The translations under genes and the position numbers were made by a program. A DNA stretch of 22,606 bases from Susulua sp964536195 (GTDB lineage: Bacteria; Omnitrophota; Gorgyraeia; Duberdicusellales; 4484-171): positions 1 through 22,606 of the forward strand of contig CAZHVO010000015.1 of NCBI GenBank assembly GCA_964536195.1. Reading direction: 5' to 3'. Of the stretch, positions 14,725 through 22,606 are shown one piece after another; the stretch's first letter is position 1, and every line of letters starts with the position of its first letter. The notes below the pieces were generated by a model that was not told the DNA's origin, made no database searches, and worked only from the letters and a program-made list of their open reading frames with translations.

Positions 14725-15498
14725 CTATAGTTTTAAACGAATCAAATTAAGGGCTAGGTTCATATTCACACTCTTTGCTGCCCCGTAAATCTTTAAAATA
14801 TCCTTTAAAATACTATCAATTTGGCTTACACTGTAGGGGCCTAAGATTATCTCACCTTCCCTTCTTTGAGGCAACTGATTATTTACAAAACCTGATTTAG
14901 AGATTAAATCATCACGTAAGACCATAATCAAGGTCCAAAGAAAGGAAGAAAACCTCTTGCGGTCAGTAAAGCGCAGATCCTGACCTCTTAAGAAATCAAA
15001 AACATTACTTTCTAGGCTCCTGTCAGCCTCATCTTCTCTGGAAGGTAAGAATATCCTGCGACAACGCGATATTATTGTTGGCAGCAAGCCATCTAACTTA
15101 GAAGCTGATATTGCTATAAAAGAATTCTTAGGTGGTTCCTCAAGAGTTTTAAGAAAAGCATTAGCAGCAGCCGGGGTTAAAGCCTGAGCATCCCTTACAA
15201 TCATAATTTTGTTTTTTAATCGAAAACTCTTTAATGAGAAGAAACTCATGCCCTCTCTTATGGACTCAATCTTTATTGAAAAACCATCAGGTGAAATAGT
15301 AAAGAGATCGGGATGATTACCTTCTTCTATTCTCTTACAATCCCAGCAGCTATCACAGAAATCTTCCCCTTCAGTACAGCTGATTAACTTAGCAACGTCT
15401 AAAATTACCTTATCGTCCTCACCAACGAAAAGGTAAGATGTGCCAAGAAGTTCTCTTTTCTTTAAGATTTGAAAGTAATTTAAAATGCCTTCTCTCAA
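14725..15498 (-). CDS. holB: DNA polymerase III delta' subunit
   Basis: This 257-residue protein is the delta' subunit of the clamp loader. The AAA+ fold is recognisable, with a degenerate P-loop (GEDDKV, no GKT), as usual for delta'. It has a zinc-type cysteine cluster (CTEGEDFCDSCWDC), the ALTPAAANAFLKTLEEPP sensor region and an ISRCR segment corresponding to the SRC motif. The C-terminal half is divergent and slightly short. Translation must begin at TTG 15498, which overlaps the tmk stop codon as TTGA and is preceded by a good GGAGAGG ribosome site; no ATG precedes the conserved core. The tmk-holB pairing is typical. Confidence 0.88.
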   Translation of the reverse strand: MREGILNYFQILKKRELLGTSYLFVGEDDKVILDVAKLISCTEGEDFCDSCWDCKRIEEGNHPDLFTISPDGFSIKIESIREGMSFFSLKSFRLKNKIMIVRDAQALTPAAANAFLKTLEEPPKNSFIAISASKLDGLLPTIISRCRRIFLPSREDEADRSLESNVFDFLRGQDLRFTDRKRFSSFLWTLIMVLRDDLISKSGFVNNQLPQRREGEIILGPYSVSQIDSILKDILKIYGAAKSVNMNLALNLIRLKL

Positions 15499-16106
15499 AG
15501 CACCCTCTCCAGTTGTTTCTCGATGCGTTTATAGATCTGAGGCAGGCTATCACAGGCGTCAACTATCTTTACCCGGCGAGGATACTTTTTTGCTAATTGT
15601 AAGTACCCCTTACGCAAGCGGTTATGGAATCTCAGCGCTCTGGACTCAATACGGTCTTTATTCTTTAGCCTAGCTAAGCCTAATTTTGGCGGGGTATCAA
15701 GGACTAAGGTTAAGTTAGGAGTTATGCCTAATGAAAACATCTCAACTGACCTATCAACAATCTTACCTAATCCTAAGGCAAAACCTTGATAGACAAGAGT
15801 TGAATCAAAGAAACGGTCACAAATAATAAAGTCATATTTTTTAAGATCTCCTTTCAACCTTTGTTCAATAAGTTGAGTCCTGGCAGCAAGATAAAGAAGT
15901 AACTCAGTATGAGCCGATAACTTTTTATTCTTCTTATCGAGAAGAATCTTTCTTATCTTCTCACCGACCTTGGTTGAGCCCGGCTCCCGGTAGACCTTTA
16001 AAGTTGCTCCTCTTTTTCGCAGGAGCTTTTCGATAAACTTAATAACACTGCTCTTACCGCTACCTTCTGAGCCTTCAATGGTAATAAAAAAACCTTTCCT
16101 TCTCAC
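15495..16106 (-). CDS. tmk: Thymidylate kinase
   Basis: This 203-residue enzyme phosphorylates dTMP to dTDP. The P-loop is EGSEGSGKSS with K18. YREPGST (R40-P42 region) corresponds to the family REPGGT, DRFFDSTLVYQG to the DR(Y/F) motif, and RIESRALRFHNRLRKGY to the lid region. It starts with GTG at 16106, overlapping the cysS stop as GTGA, and ends overlapping the holB TTG. This suggests tight translational coupling through cysS-tmk-holB. Confidence 0.94.
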   Translation of the reverse strand: MRRKGFFITIEGSEGSGKSSVIKFIEKLLRKRGATLKVYREPGSTKVGEKIRKILLDKKNKKLSAHTELLLYLAARTQLIEQRLKGDLKKYDFIICDRFFDSTLVYQGFALGLGKIVDRSVEMFSLGITPNLTLVLDTPPKLGLARLKNKDRIESRALRFHNRLRKGYLQLAKKYPRRVKIVDACDSLPQIYKRIEKQLERVL

Positions 16107-17497
16107 AACTTGCTCCTGTAAGTAGTGCCATCTTTTGTATCCTCTAAAATTATGCCTTGTTCTTCTAATTTCTTTCTTATACCATCAGCTTCTTGATATT
16201 TTTTCTGCTGTTTAAGCTCAGTGCGTAGCTTGATTAACTTCTCAATATCTTTTGCTGATATCTCAGCAGTCTCTATAGGTTTGAGGCTAATACCAAAAAT
16301 ATCTAAAATTTCCTCAACCAAACCGCCAATACCAGCTACTTTAGCTTTTGAATTACCCTCGATATCTAAAATCTTATTGCTAACATTAATTATATCGAAT
16401 AAAACTGCCAGACCCTTAGGCATATTAAAATCATCATCCATAGCCTCAATAAACTTATTTCTAAATTGCTCCAGTAGCTCTTGGGCCTCTTTAGTTACTT
16501 TGGCCTTCTTTATCACGCCTATTCGATTCATAAATATCTGAATTCTCTGGTAAGCTTTTTTTGCCTCTTCCATTTTTTTCTCGGAGAAATCTACTGAGCT
16601 AGAGTAGTGAGCTTGAAGATAAAATATCTTTAAGATATCGGCTGAATATTTACTTACTGCATCCTGAATTGTAACAAAGTTCCCTAAAGACTTAGCCATC
16701 TTCTGGCTATTAATAGTTAACAAACCGTGATGTATCCAGTAATTAGCAAAAACTTTTCCGGTTAAGGCCTCAGCCTGAGCACACTCATTCTCATGGTGAG
16801 GAAAGATTAAATCCCTTCCTCCGCCATGGATATCTAAGGTATCAGTCTTTAGGTATTTCTGGCTCATAACTGAGCACTCAATATGCCAACCCGGCCTGCC
16901 CATCCCCCAAGGGCTTTCCCAGGAAGGCTCCCCTTCCTTAGCCTTCTTCCAAAGAGCAAAGTCTAAAGGATCTTCTTTAGATTCCACCTTTGATATTCTT
17001 ACACCTTCTTTCATCTTATCAATACTCTGCCCGGAGAGTTTACCGTAATCTTTAAACTTTCTTACGCTAAAGTAAACTCCGCTTTCAATAACATAAGCAT
17101 ACTCTTTATCAATTAACTTCTCGATATACTTAATCATATCTCCTACATTCTCAGTAGCCCGAGGCTCTTTATCAGCTTTGCTAATACCGAGAGTCTCTAA
17201 GTCCTGATAATAGCTCTCAATATACTTATTAACTAACTCCTTCCAATCAACTCCTAACTCCTTAGCCCGATTTATAATCTTATCGTCAATATCAGTAATA
17301 TTCCTTATAAACTGAACCTTGTAACCCCGATACTTTAGGTATCTTCTGATAATCTCAAAGACATAAAGGCTTCTAGCATGGCCGATATGACAATCATCAT
17401 AGACAGTAACTCCACAAGTATACATCCTTATCAGAGATTTTTTCTGAGGGGTAAAGAGGTCTTTAGTCTTAGTTAAGGAGTTATGAATCTTTAACAT
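16103..17497 (-). CDS. cysS: Cysteinyl-tRNA synthetase
   Basis: This 464-residue class I synthetase charges tRNA-Cys. HIGH is at 37-40 and KMAKS at 266-270. The zinc ligands C28, C208, H234 and E238 are in the arrangement of the characterised enzymes. The C-terminal DALR-like helical region and a short basic tail are complete. It starts at ATG 17497, one base after the ispF stop codon, and overlaps tmk by 4 bp. The ispD-ispF-cysS order is common in several phyla. Confidence 0.95.
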   Translation of the reverse strand: MLKIHNSLTKTKDLFTPQKKSLIRMYTCGVTVYDDCHIGHARSLYVFEIIRRYLKYRGYKVQFIRNITDIDDKIINRAKELGVDWKELVNKYIESYYQDLETLGISKADKEPRATENVGDMIKYIEKLIDKEYAYVIESGVYFSVRKFKDYGKLSGQSIDKMKEGVRISKVESKEDPLDFALWKKAKEGEPSWESPWGMGRPGWHIECSVMSQKYLKTDTLDIHGGGRDLIFPHHENECAQAEALTGKVFANYWIHHGLLTINSQKMAKSLGNFVTIQDAVSKYSADILKIFYLQAHYSSSVDFSEKKMEEAKKAYQRIQIFMNRIGVIKKAKVTKEAQELLEQFRNKFIEAMDDDFNMPKGLAVLFDIINVSNKILDIEGNSKAKVAGIGGLVEEILDIFGISLKPIETAEISAKDIEKLIKLRTELKQQKKYQEADGIRKKLEEQGIILEDTKDGTTYRSKL

Positions 17498-17498
17498 C

Positions 17499-17984
17499 TT
17501 AGGTCTTCTTACGTTTTTTCAAGGAAACAAAGGCAAAACAACTAATACTATTCTTACTACCGAGAATATTTAAACCCTCTTTAGACTTAAATTTTACATT
17601 TACCTTGGTAGTTGAGAGGAGTTTCTTCAAAGACTTAGTAATCTTCGCTTTATGAGGAAAAAGTCTTGGCTTATCAGCAACAATAATAATATCAAGGTTG
17701 CCAATAGTGTACTTCTTATTTATCTTCTTTAAGATAAAGTTTAAGATTTTCTTGCTGTCGATTCCTTTTGACCTCTTATCTTGCGGCGGAAAGTAATCGC
17801 CAATATCTCCTAGGCCAACCGCTCCACACAAAGCATCACTCACTGCATGCAATACTACGTCGCCGTCAGAAACCGCTATTAAGCTAAGGTCAGAGGCAAT
17901 CTTAGCTCCGCCAAGGATTAAGTCCTTCTCTTTCTTGCTTAAGCGGTGAACATCAAAACCTAAACCTACTTTATAATCTTTCAT
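17499..17984 (-). CDS. ispF: 2-C-methyl-D-erythritol 2,4-cyclodiphosphate synthase
   Basis: This 161-residue enzyme cyclises CDP-methylerythritol phosphate in the MEP isoprenoid pathway, and normally works as a trimer. The metal-site residues D11 and H13 (GFDVHRL) and H46 (VLHAVSDAL) are present, along with GDIGDYFPP, NLDIIIVADKP and the C-terminal FKSKEGLNILG segment. The only ribosome site, AGGAG, abuts the ATG at 17984 with no spacer, which is unusual; no alternative start fits the conserved N-terminus. A 48-bp gap separates it from ispD. Neither a clear terminator nor a promoter is seen there. Confidence 0.95.
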   Translation of the reverse strand: MKDYKVGLGFDVHRLSKKEKDLILGGAKIASDLSLIAVSDGDVVLHAVSDALCGAVGLGDIGDYFPPQDKRSKGIDSKKILNFILKKINKKYTIGNLDIIIVADKPRLFPHKAKITKSLKKLLSTTKVNVKFKSKEGLNILGSKNSISCFAFVSLKKRKKT

Positions 17985-18032
17985 CTCCTGTCTACTATAG
18001 TCTTCCTGTCGATGGACTCAATAAATATCTTT

Positions 18033-18737
18033 TTATATACTGCTACGCAGATTGAGTTCATGACAGATTATCTTAGCTAACTTTAAATCTTGGGGATAAG
18101 TTATCTTGAAATTCAATAACTCCCCGTCAATCACCTTAACCTTCTTACCAATAATCTCTAACATTTGAGCATCATCGGTAAGCCCCGCCTTTGGCGGGGT
18201 AAGATTTCTCTTTCTGAACTTCCCATAAGCCTGAAGAATTACCTTCCTCCTGAAACCTTGCGGAGTTTGGATAAGATAAACACCTTCTCTGTTTAAAGTC
18301 TTCTCAACAAGGCTTTTTCTTACTAGCTTTAAAGTGTCCGGGCATCTTAGGCCACAAATTACTGCCGGATATTTTTTTAACTCCTTTAATATATCAAGGA
18401 TTGTCTTCTTAGTTACAAAAGGCCTAGCAGCATCATGGATAAGCACATACTCTATATCCTTACTCAAGGCTGATAAACCCTCAAAGACTGAATCAGCTCT
18501 TTTCACTCCCCCTTTGACCAAGGTAATATTTTTGGACTTTACATGCTTCTTGGCTAAAGGGAAATTCTCTTTCCTTAAGACTAATACAATCTCTCTTATT
18601 CCCTTTATGCTCTTAAAGGTTGAAAGAGCTTTACAGAAAAGAGGCTTACCAGATAATCTTAAAGTAGCTTTATCTCCCTTAATTAGCCTCTTACCCTTAC
18701 CAGCTGAGACTATAACCACACCTACTTTTGATGCCAT
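18033..18737 (-). CDS. ispD: 2-C-methyl-D-erythritol 4-phosphate cytidylyltransferase
   Basis: This 234-residue enzyme makes CDP-methylerythritol from MEP and CTP, two steps before IspF in the pathway. It carries the nucleotide-binding loop VIVSAGKGKRL, a GKP segment, LIHDAARPFV and QTPQGFRRK. The conserved TDDA segment near residue 187 is preceded by seven extra residues, about 181-187, encoded by a palindrome (see the repeat at 18177-18203). Without them the protein would read NLTDDAQ, as the family does. The reading frame is intact, so the enzyme is probably functional with an enlarged surface loop. The ribosome site is weak. Confidence 0.94.
   Translation of the reverse strand: MASKVGVVIVSAGKGKRLIKGDKATLRLSGKPLFCKALSTFKSIKGIREIVLVLRKENFPLAKKHVKSKNITLVKGGVKRADSVFEGLSALSKDIEYVLIHDAARPFVTKKTILDILKELKKYPAVICGLRCPDTLKLVRKSLVEKTLNREGVYLIQTPQGFRRKVILQAYGKFRKRNLTPPKAGLTDDAQMLEIIGKKVKVIDGELLNFKITYPQDLKLAKIICHELNLRSSI
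18177..18203. repeat. In-frame palindromic insert in ispD with flanking direct repeats
   Basis: The hairpin arms CCCCGCC (18183-18189) and GGCGGGG (18193-18199) enclose a TTT loop. The hexamer GGTAAG occurs at 18177-18182 and again at 18198-18203, so the repeat unit is 21 bases, exactly seven codons. Removing one unit restores an ordinary IspD sequence. The inner 13 bases recur at 14696-14708. The outer GTAAGCCCCG and CGGGGTAA recur around the tsaB palindrome. Confidence 0.8.
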
Positions 18738-18760
18738 AGGAATTATTCTAAACCTTTTTA

Positions 18761-19744
18761 TTAAGCTAACTTTGTAAATACGATCCTGCCGCTTGAACTC
18801 TGTAGTATTGAAGTAACCTCAATATTAACAGTTTTGCCAACCAAACGCCGGGAATTCTCTACTACTACCATAGTCCCGTCTTCTAGGTAACCTACGGCTT
18901 GATTATGCTCTTTACCCTCTTTAATAAGCTTTAAAGAGAACCTCTGTCCGGTGACAAAGGTCGGCTTTAAAGCATTAGCAAGGTCGTTAATATTTAAAAC
19001 CTTTACTCCTTGAAGCTGGGCAATACGATTTAAATTATAGTCGGTAGTTAAAACTTCAGCATCGGTAGCTTGAGCTAATTTTATAATCTTCTCATCAACG
19101 CTCTTTACGCTCTCGACATTCTGATCAGATACTTCCACTTCAATGTTTGGCTCTTTCTTTAAAGAGTGAAGAATCTCAATTCCTCTCTTACCCTTCTGAC
19201 GCTTCATGTGGTCAGTAGAATCTGCTAAGGCGTGAAGTTCATTGAGAACGAACCGAGGAACAACAAATTTTGCCTCAATAAATCCAGTTTTGACAATATC
19301 CAGGATTCTTCCGTCAATGATACTACTAGTATCAACAATCATAGATTCCTCTCTTTGGCTCTGGCGTTTAAATTTAACATAAGGAATCACTAAGTTAAAC
19401 TCGTCTTTACCTTTAATGCCTAAAGTAAGTCCTAGATAGACAAAGACAAAAGTAACAAACATCTTGAGGTTATTAATAATTCCCATAGGAACTTCTTCGG
19501 GAAAAGAAAATTGATCGAGAGTTACTCCAAATATCCCGGCAATTATAAGACCGAGAATTATCCCAAACACCGCGCTGGAGAGTCCTTTTAGAGAAACCCG
19601 GCGAGTAAAAGTCTCAAAACCAACTAAAATTATCCCTCCGGCAAGACCAAAAACAGCAGAGAATAAAGAATTTTCGCCGCCTAAAGAATAGCCTATCCCG
19701 GCAAAGATAAGGACAAAAAATATTCTTAAAAAAATTAAACCCAT
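18761..19744 (-). CDS. YacL-type PIN/TRAM membrane protein
   Basis: This 327-residue protein has four N-terminal membrane segments (about 4-20, 27-45, 55-75 and 92-111), then a PIN nuclease domain (about 135-250) and a TRAM RNA-binding domain (about 265-325). The acidic PIN residues D138, E169, D217 and D235 are in place, so metal-dependent RNase activity is possible; the cellular target of this family is not established. It is commonly found between radA and ispD, as here. A strong TAGGAGG site precedes the ATG at 19744. Confidence 0.9.
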   Translation of the reverse strand: MGLIFLRIFFVLIFAGIGYSLGGENSLFSAVFGLAGGIILVGFETFTRRVSLKGLSSAVFGIILGLIIAGIFGVTLDQFSFPEEVPMGIINNLKMFVTFVFVYLGLTLGIKGKDEFNLVIPYVKFKRQSQREESMIVDTSSIIDGRILDIVKTGFIEAKFVVPRFVLNELHALADSTDHMKRQKGKRGIEILHSLKKEPNIEVEVSDQNVESVKSVDEKIIKLAQATDAEVLTTDYNLNRIAQLQGVKVLNINDLANALKPTFVTGQRFSLKLIKEGKEHNQAVGYLEDGTMVVVENSRRLVGKTVNIEVTSILQSSSGRIVFTKLA

Positions 19745-19767
19745 AATAAAACCTCCTAATGAGACTT

Positions 19768-19832
19768 ACATTTTTTTATTAAAAAATGTCTAGTCGAATT
19801 GATACTGAGGGAACGAAAGTTCCCGAAGTATC
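19768..19832 (-). terminator. Possible radA terminator/attenuator with GAAA-loop hairpin
   Basis: Immediately after the radA stop codon a hairpin is formed by GATACT (19801-19806) with AGTATC (19827-19832) and GGGAAC (19809-19814) with GTTCCC (19819-19824). The two stems are separated by a symmetric GA/GA internal loop, and the apical loop is GAAA on the plus strand. Eleven bases further downstream on the minus strand lies a second, AT-only hairpin, ACATTTTTT (19768-19776) with AAAAAATGT (19781-19789), which provides a T-tract. The pair might act as a partial terminator before the PIN/TRAM gene. The T-tract is too far from the strong stem for a canonical terminator. Confidence 0.35.
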
Positions 19833-21170
19833 TCATTTAAACACATCCTTAACAATATCCCTTAAAGTCGAAAACCCGCGAACCTCAAGGTTAAACTTCT
19901 TATCCACCTCCTTTAAATTTACCTCAGGAATTATACAGTATTTAAAATTAGCTCTCTCTACTTCCTTTAACCTTAAATTTATATTATTAATTCTTCTTAA
20001 CTCTCCAGCTAAACCGACTTCTCCGATAAAAACACTATTTGAAGATATATTTTTCTCCTTAAAACTGGAAATAATAGCCATAACTGCTCCTAGGTCTGCT
20101 GCCGGATCGCTTATCTTTAAGCCACCAGCGACATTTAAGAAAACATCTTCACTAGATAAGGAGAGTTTTATTCTCTTCTCAATTATAGCTATCATAAGAG
20201 AAAAACGATTAAAGTCAAAACCTAGGCTTCTTCTGCGAGCTACTCCAAAGTTAGCTCTACTGACCAGAGATTGAAGCTCAATAAGCAAAGGCCGCAGCCC
20301 CTCAATAACACAAATTACACTACTGCCCGAAAAAGACTGTTCGCGATGAGGAAGAAAGAGATCATTTGTCTTCTTAACTTCCTTTAAACCAGTAGACTTC
20401 ATCTCGAATACAGCGATATCACCGGTAGAACCAAATCTGTTCTTTATTGACCGCAAAATTCGGTAGCTAGAGAGAAGTTCTCCTTCAAAATATAGGACAC
20501 AATCTACAATATGCTCTAATAATTTTGGCCCGGCAATTGCTCCTTCCTTAGTAACATGGCCAACTAAAAAAATAACTACCCCTAAAGACTTAGCAATCTG
20601 GGTAAGATAGTCAGCACAACCCCTAACCTGAGAAATACTACCCTTGCTTCCTTCGCAAGATAGGGTGTGGACTACCTGAATAGAATCTATTACTACGAAT
20701 TTAAACTTCTCTTTTTTGATATACTCAAAAATATCTTCAACTCTATCTTCACTAACTATATAGATATTATCTAATTGGCTCTTACCTAGCCTTTGGGCCC
20801 GAAGGCCTATCTGCTGCGGAGACTCTTCAGCGCTAACATAAAGAGTTTTGCCTTTCAAGGAGAGTGAAGAGCTAACCTCTAGAAGAAGTGTCGACTTACC
20901 TACCCCCGGAGCTCCACCAACAAGGATTATCTCTCCTTCAACTAAGCCACCACCTAAGATTCGGTCAAACTCATCTAATCCGGTAGGGATTCTCTTGAAA
21001 TTTCCTCCTTCGATATCTCTAAGGAGCGTAGGTAAACACTTCTGGCCTAATCGTTTCTTGGTGCCTTTTCTCTCCTCGGCTTCCTTAGCAAAGGTCTCCC
21101 AACCTCCGCAGAGAGGGCACCTACCCAACCACTTAACTGACTTATAACCACATTCTGAACAACCAAACAT
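19833..21170 (-). CDS. radA: DNA repair protein RadA
   Basis: This 445-residue RecA-like branch-migration helicase works in recombinational repair. A four-cysteine zinc finger (C4, C7, C18, C21) opens the protein. The Walker A motif is GGAPGVGKST with K92, the RadA-specific KNRFG motif is at 243-247, and a Lon-like C-terminal domain (about 285-445) includes FIGEVGLAGELRRI. The length is typical and all motifs are intact. There is no obvious ribosome site before ATG 21170. A 59-bp gap without a clear promoter separates it from mlaD. Confidence 0.95.
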   Translation of the reverse strand: MFGCSECGYKSVKWLGRCPLCGGWETFAKEAEERKGTKKRLGQKCLPTLLRDIEGGNFKRIPTGLDEFDRILGGGLVEGEIILVGGAPGVGKSTLLLEVSSSLSLKGKTLYVSAEESPQQIGLRAQRLGKSQLDNIYIVSEDRVEDIFEYIKKEKFKFVVIDSIQVVHTLSCEGSKGSISQVRGCADYLTQIAKSLGVVIFLVGHVTKEGAIAGPKLLEHIVDCVLYFEGELLSSYRILRSIKNRFGSTGDIAVFEMKSTGLKEVKKTNDLFLPHREQSFSGSSVICVIEGLRPLLIELQSLVSRANFGVARRRSLGFDFNRFSLMIAIIEKRIKLSLSSEDVFLNVAGGLKISDPAADLGAVMAIISSFKEKNISSNSVFIGEVGLAGELRRINNINLRLKEVERANFKYCIIPEVNLKEVDKKFNLEVRGFSTLRDIVKDVFK

Positions 21171-21229
21171 ATTTTTAATTGAGATAGGGGAATATGAATT
21201 TAAGAAGACTGCACTATCCCTACTCTTTC

Positions 21230-21943
21230 CTATTTCTTCTTCCTGACTTGCTTTGGCTTATGCAATAACTTCCAGGGATGTTCTTTTAAATCTCCAAGAA
21301 ACTCCTCAGTAGTCTGATATAAAGAATCATCATAAAGCAATCTACCTATTGTCCCCTGCTTATTCTTTATATCCTTAACCAAACCTTTTATGTCTAAACT
21401 TATATCCTCTATATTAAGTAGTATATTCTCAAAAGAAGTTTTAATCTTACCTTCTTTTACAAACTGCTCTATTTCTTTCATTGTTTGATCAAAGGTAGCG
21501 AAAAGACCAAAAAGAGGTATTGGCGAAATTCCCTCGATAACATCCCCTTCATTTATATAGGCTGTTGCCTCCTCGGGCGGATTAATTTCTAAGTATTTCT
21601 CACCAAATAAACTCAAACTATTAATAAAAAAGTATGAGTTTTTGGGAATTCTCACTCCCTTCTCTATCTTAGCATAAACATAGACCTTAGGCTTATTGGC
21701 TTCCTCTTTAATTGTGACTTTCTTAACCTCGCCAACATCTACACCGCAAAAACGGACCGGAGAAGACGGACGCAAGCCCTCGGAAAAATCAAATTTAGCA
21801 ACTATAACGTAGCTACCTTTAAAGATATTAACCTCCCGCATCGAAAGGAGAGTAAGAAAAAATAGCCCAAAGGCAACCAAGAAAAAACTACCTAATTTTA
21901 CATAAGCAAAACTTTTCTTTTTATCCCATAGATTTATTGCCAT
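21230..21943 (-). CDS. mlaD: MlaD-type MCE-domain lipid transport protein
   Basis: This 237-residue protein has one N-terminal membrane anchor (about 15-32), followed by an MCE domain (about 38-118) with the conserved SSPVRFCGVDVGEV and FGEKYLEINPP regions. A helical C-terminal tail with a basic end (KPKQVRKKK) follows. MlaD proteins form a periplasmic hexameric ring that carries phospholipids between the inner membrane MlaFE transporter and the outer membrane. An AGGGGG ribosome site lies 7 bases before ATG 21943, and the gap to mlaF is 13 bp. The permease gene (mlaE) must lie upstream, outside the window. Confidence 0.9.
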   Translation of the reverse strand: MAINLWDKKKSFAYVKLGSFFLVAFGLFFLTLLSMREVNIFKGSYVIVAKFDFSEGLRPSSPVRFCGVDVGEVKKVTIKEEANKPKVYVYAKIEKGVRIPKNSYFFINSLSLFGEKYLEINPPEEATAYINEGDVIEGISPIPLFGLFATFDQTMKEIEQFVKEGKIKTSFENILLNIEDISLDIKGLVKDIKNKQGTIGRLLYDDSLYQTTEEFLGDLKEHPWKLLHKPKQVRKKK

Positions 21944-21956
21944 TCATACCCCCTGT

Positions 21957-22606
21957 TTAAACTTCCATCTCCCTTATTGGACCGCCAGAAGTTCCTTTTA
22001 AAAACTGAATTAGTCTCTCATCTTTGGATTCATCTAAATCTTTTTTATCACCCTCAAAGATGATCCTTCCTCCCAATAAAAACGCTAACCGATCGGCAAG
22101 CTTTAAGCCAACCTCTAAATCATGGGTTACTACTACCGAGGTAATAGCCAGTCGCTGATGAAGATCTTCAATCAAAGTTACTATTTTATCTACAGCAATC
22201 GGGTCAATTCCGGTAGTCGGCTCATCATAAATTATAATCTTGGGGTTATAAATAACTGCCCTGGCTATAGCTACTCTCTTTCTCATGCCTCCGCTTAACT
22301 CATAAGGATACATATCCTCTATGCCCTCTAAGCCAACCAAGGCCAAGGTCTCGGTTACTTTTTTCCTTATTTCAGATTTTTTTAACTTTGTATGCTGATA
22401 AAAGTAAAAGCCGACATTCTCCTCTATAGTTAAGAAGTCAAAGAGAGCGCTGCCTTGAAAAACCAAACCAAATTGCAATCTGATCTTTTCCAGCTTCTTC
22501 TTAGTTAACTGGGTAATGTCTACACCATCAATGGCGATAGTACCGGAATCGGGTCTTAGCAAGCCCAGGATATTTTTAAGCAGAACTGTTTTACCAGCAC
22601 CACTGC
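21957..22606 (-). CDS. mlaF: MlaF-type ABC transporter ATPase (5' end cut off)
   Basis: The reading frame is open to the window edge, so the N-terminus is missing; 215 residues are visible. The first readable residues are SGAGKT, the end of Walker A, so the apparent start codon at 22562 is internal and not the true start. The Q-loop (VFQGSALF), signature LSGGMRKRVAIARA, Walker B IIIYDEPTTGIDP and H-loop VVVTHDLEVG are present. The sequence matches MlaF, the ATPase that powers retrograde phospholipid transport with MlaE and MlaD; mlaD directly follows, supporting the assignment. Confidence 0.93.
   Translation of the reverse strand, partial: SGAGKTVLLKNILGLLRPDSGTIAIDGVDITQLTKKKLEKIRLQFGLVFQGSALFDFLTIEENVGFYFYQHTKLKKSEIRKKVTETLALVGLEGIEDMYPYELSGGMRKRVAIARAVIYNPKIIIYDEPTTGIDPIAVDKIVTLIEDLHQRLAITSVVVTHDLEVGLKLADRLAFLLGGRIIFEGDKKDLDESKDERLIQFLKGTSGGPIREMEV

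Noticed and set aside
15960..15995. GAGCC/GGCTC inverted repeat inside tmk as another inserted palindrome
   Set aside because: It encodes the conserved REPGST motif without extra residues, so it is ordinary coding sequence.
22562..22606. Start codon of mlaF at 22562 (TTG)
   Set aside because: The frame stays open upstream to the window edge and encodes the SGAGKT end of Walker A, so the gene is simply cut by the window.

Overview
The window is about 22.6 kb of AT-rich bacterial DNA, densely packed with mostly housekeeping genes. LptF/LptG (lipopolysaccharide export) and MlaF/MlaD (outer-membrane lipid transport) indicate a diderm, LPS-bearing bacterium. The base composition, gene order, a free-standing four-helix-bundle (23S IVP-type) gene and many small palindromic inserts fit an uncultured lineage such as Omnitrophota or a relative. 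That placement is inference only.

Layout. At 80-3233 (minus strand) a large PAS/GAF sensor histidine kinase is followed by a single-domain response regulator; each has its own sigma70-like promoter. At 3385-6422 (plus strand) comF is followed by a palindromic element, a strong promoter and the overlapping lptF-lptG pair. From 6427 to the window end, everything is on the minus strand. In transcription order (right to left) it reads mlaF (cut by the window edge), mlaD, radA, a PIN/TRAM membrane protein, ispD, ispF, cysS, tmk, holB, [193-bp gap with palindromes], ricT, metG, tatD, mtnA, a small cupin gene, thiL, tsaE, tsaB, a four-helix-bundle gene, and alr. Most junctions overlap or are separated by a few bases, so this looks like one or a few long operons. 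The genes cover lipid transport, DNA repair and replication, isoprenoid synthesis, aminoacyl-tRNA synthesis, tRNA t6A modification, thiamine diphosphate synthesis, methylthioadenosine salvage and cell-wall D-alanine.

The unusual material is a layer of small repeats on top of this ordinary gene set. (1) A 424-bp cassette between tsaB and alr holds a four-helix-bundle gene flanked on both sides by arrays of a 7-bp AGT-phased repeat in inverted orientation. A related 7-bp-phased array lies at the window start, flush with the response-regulator stop codon. (2) Palindromes lie inside coding sequence. One in ispD adds seven in-frame residues between directly repeated GGTAAG hexamers. Another encodes most of an abnormal N-terminal extension of TsaB. 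The two share the outer sequences GTAAGCCCCG and CGGGGTAA. (3) GC-richer hairpins occur between genes at 4146-4190, 14625-14710 and 19801-19832; one has the same 13-nt hairpin core as the ispD insert. Together these suggest one or more families of small palindromic elements active in this genome. No rRNA, tRNA, CRISPR array, transposase or prophage gene was found. No gene-free stretch exceeds 300 bases.
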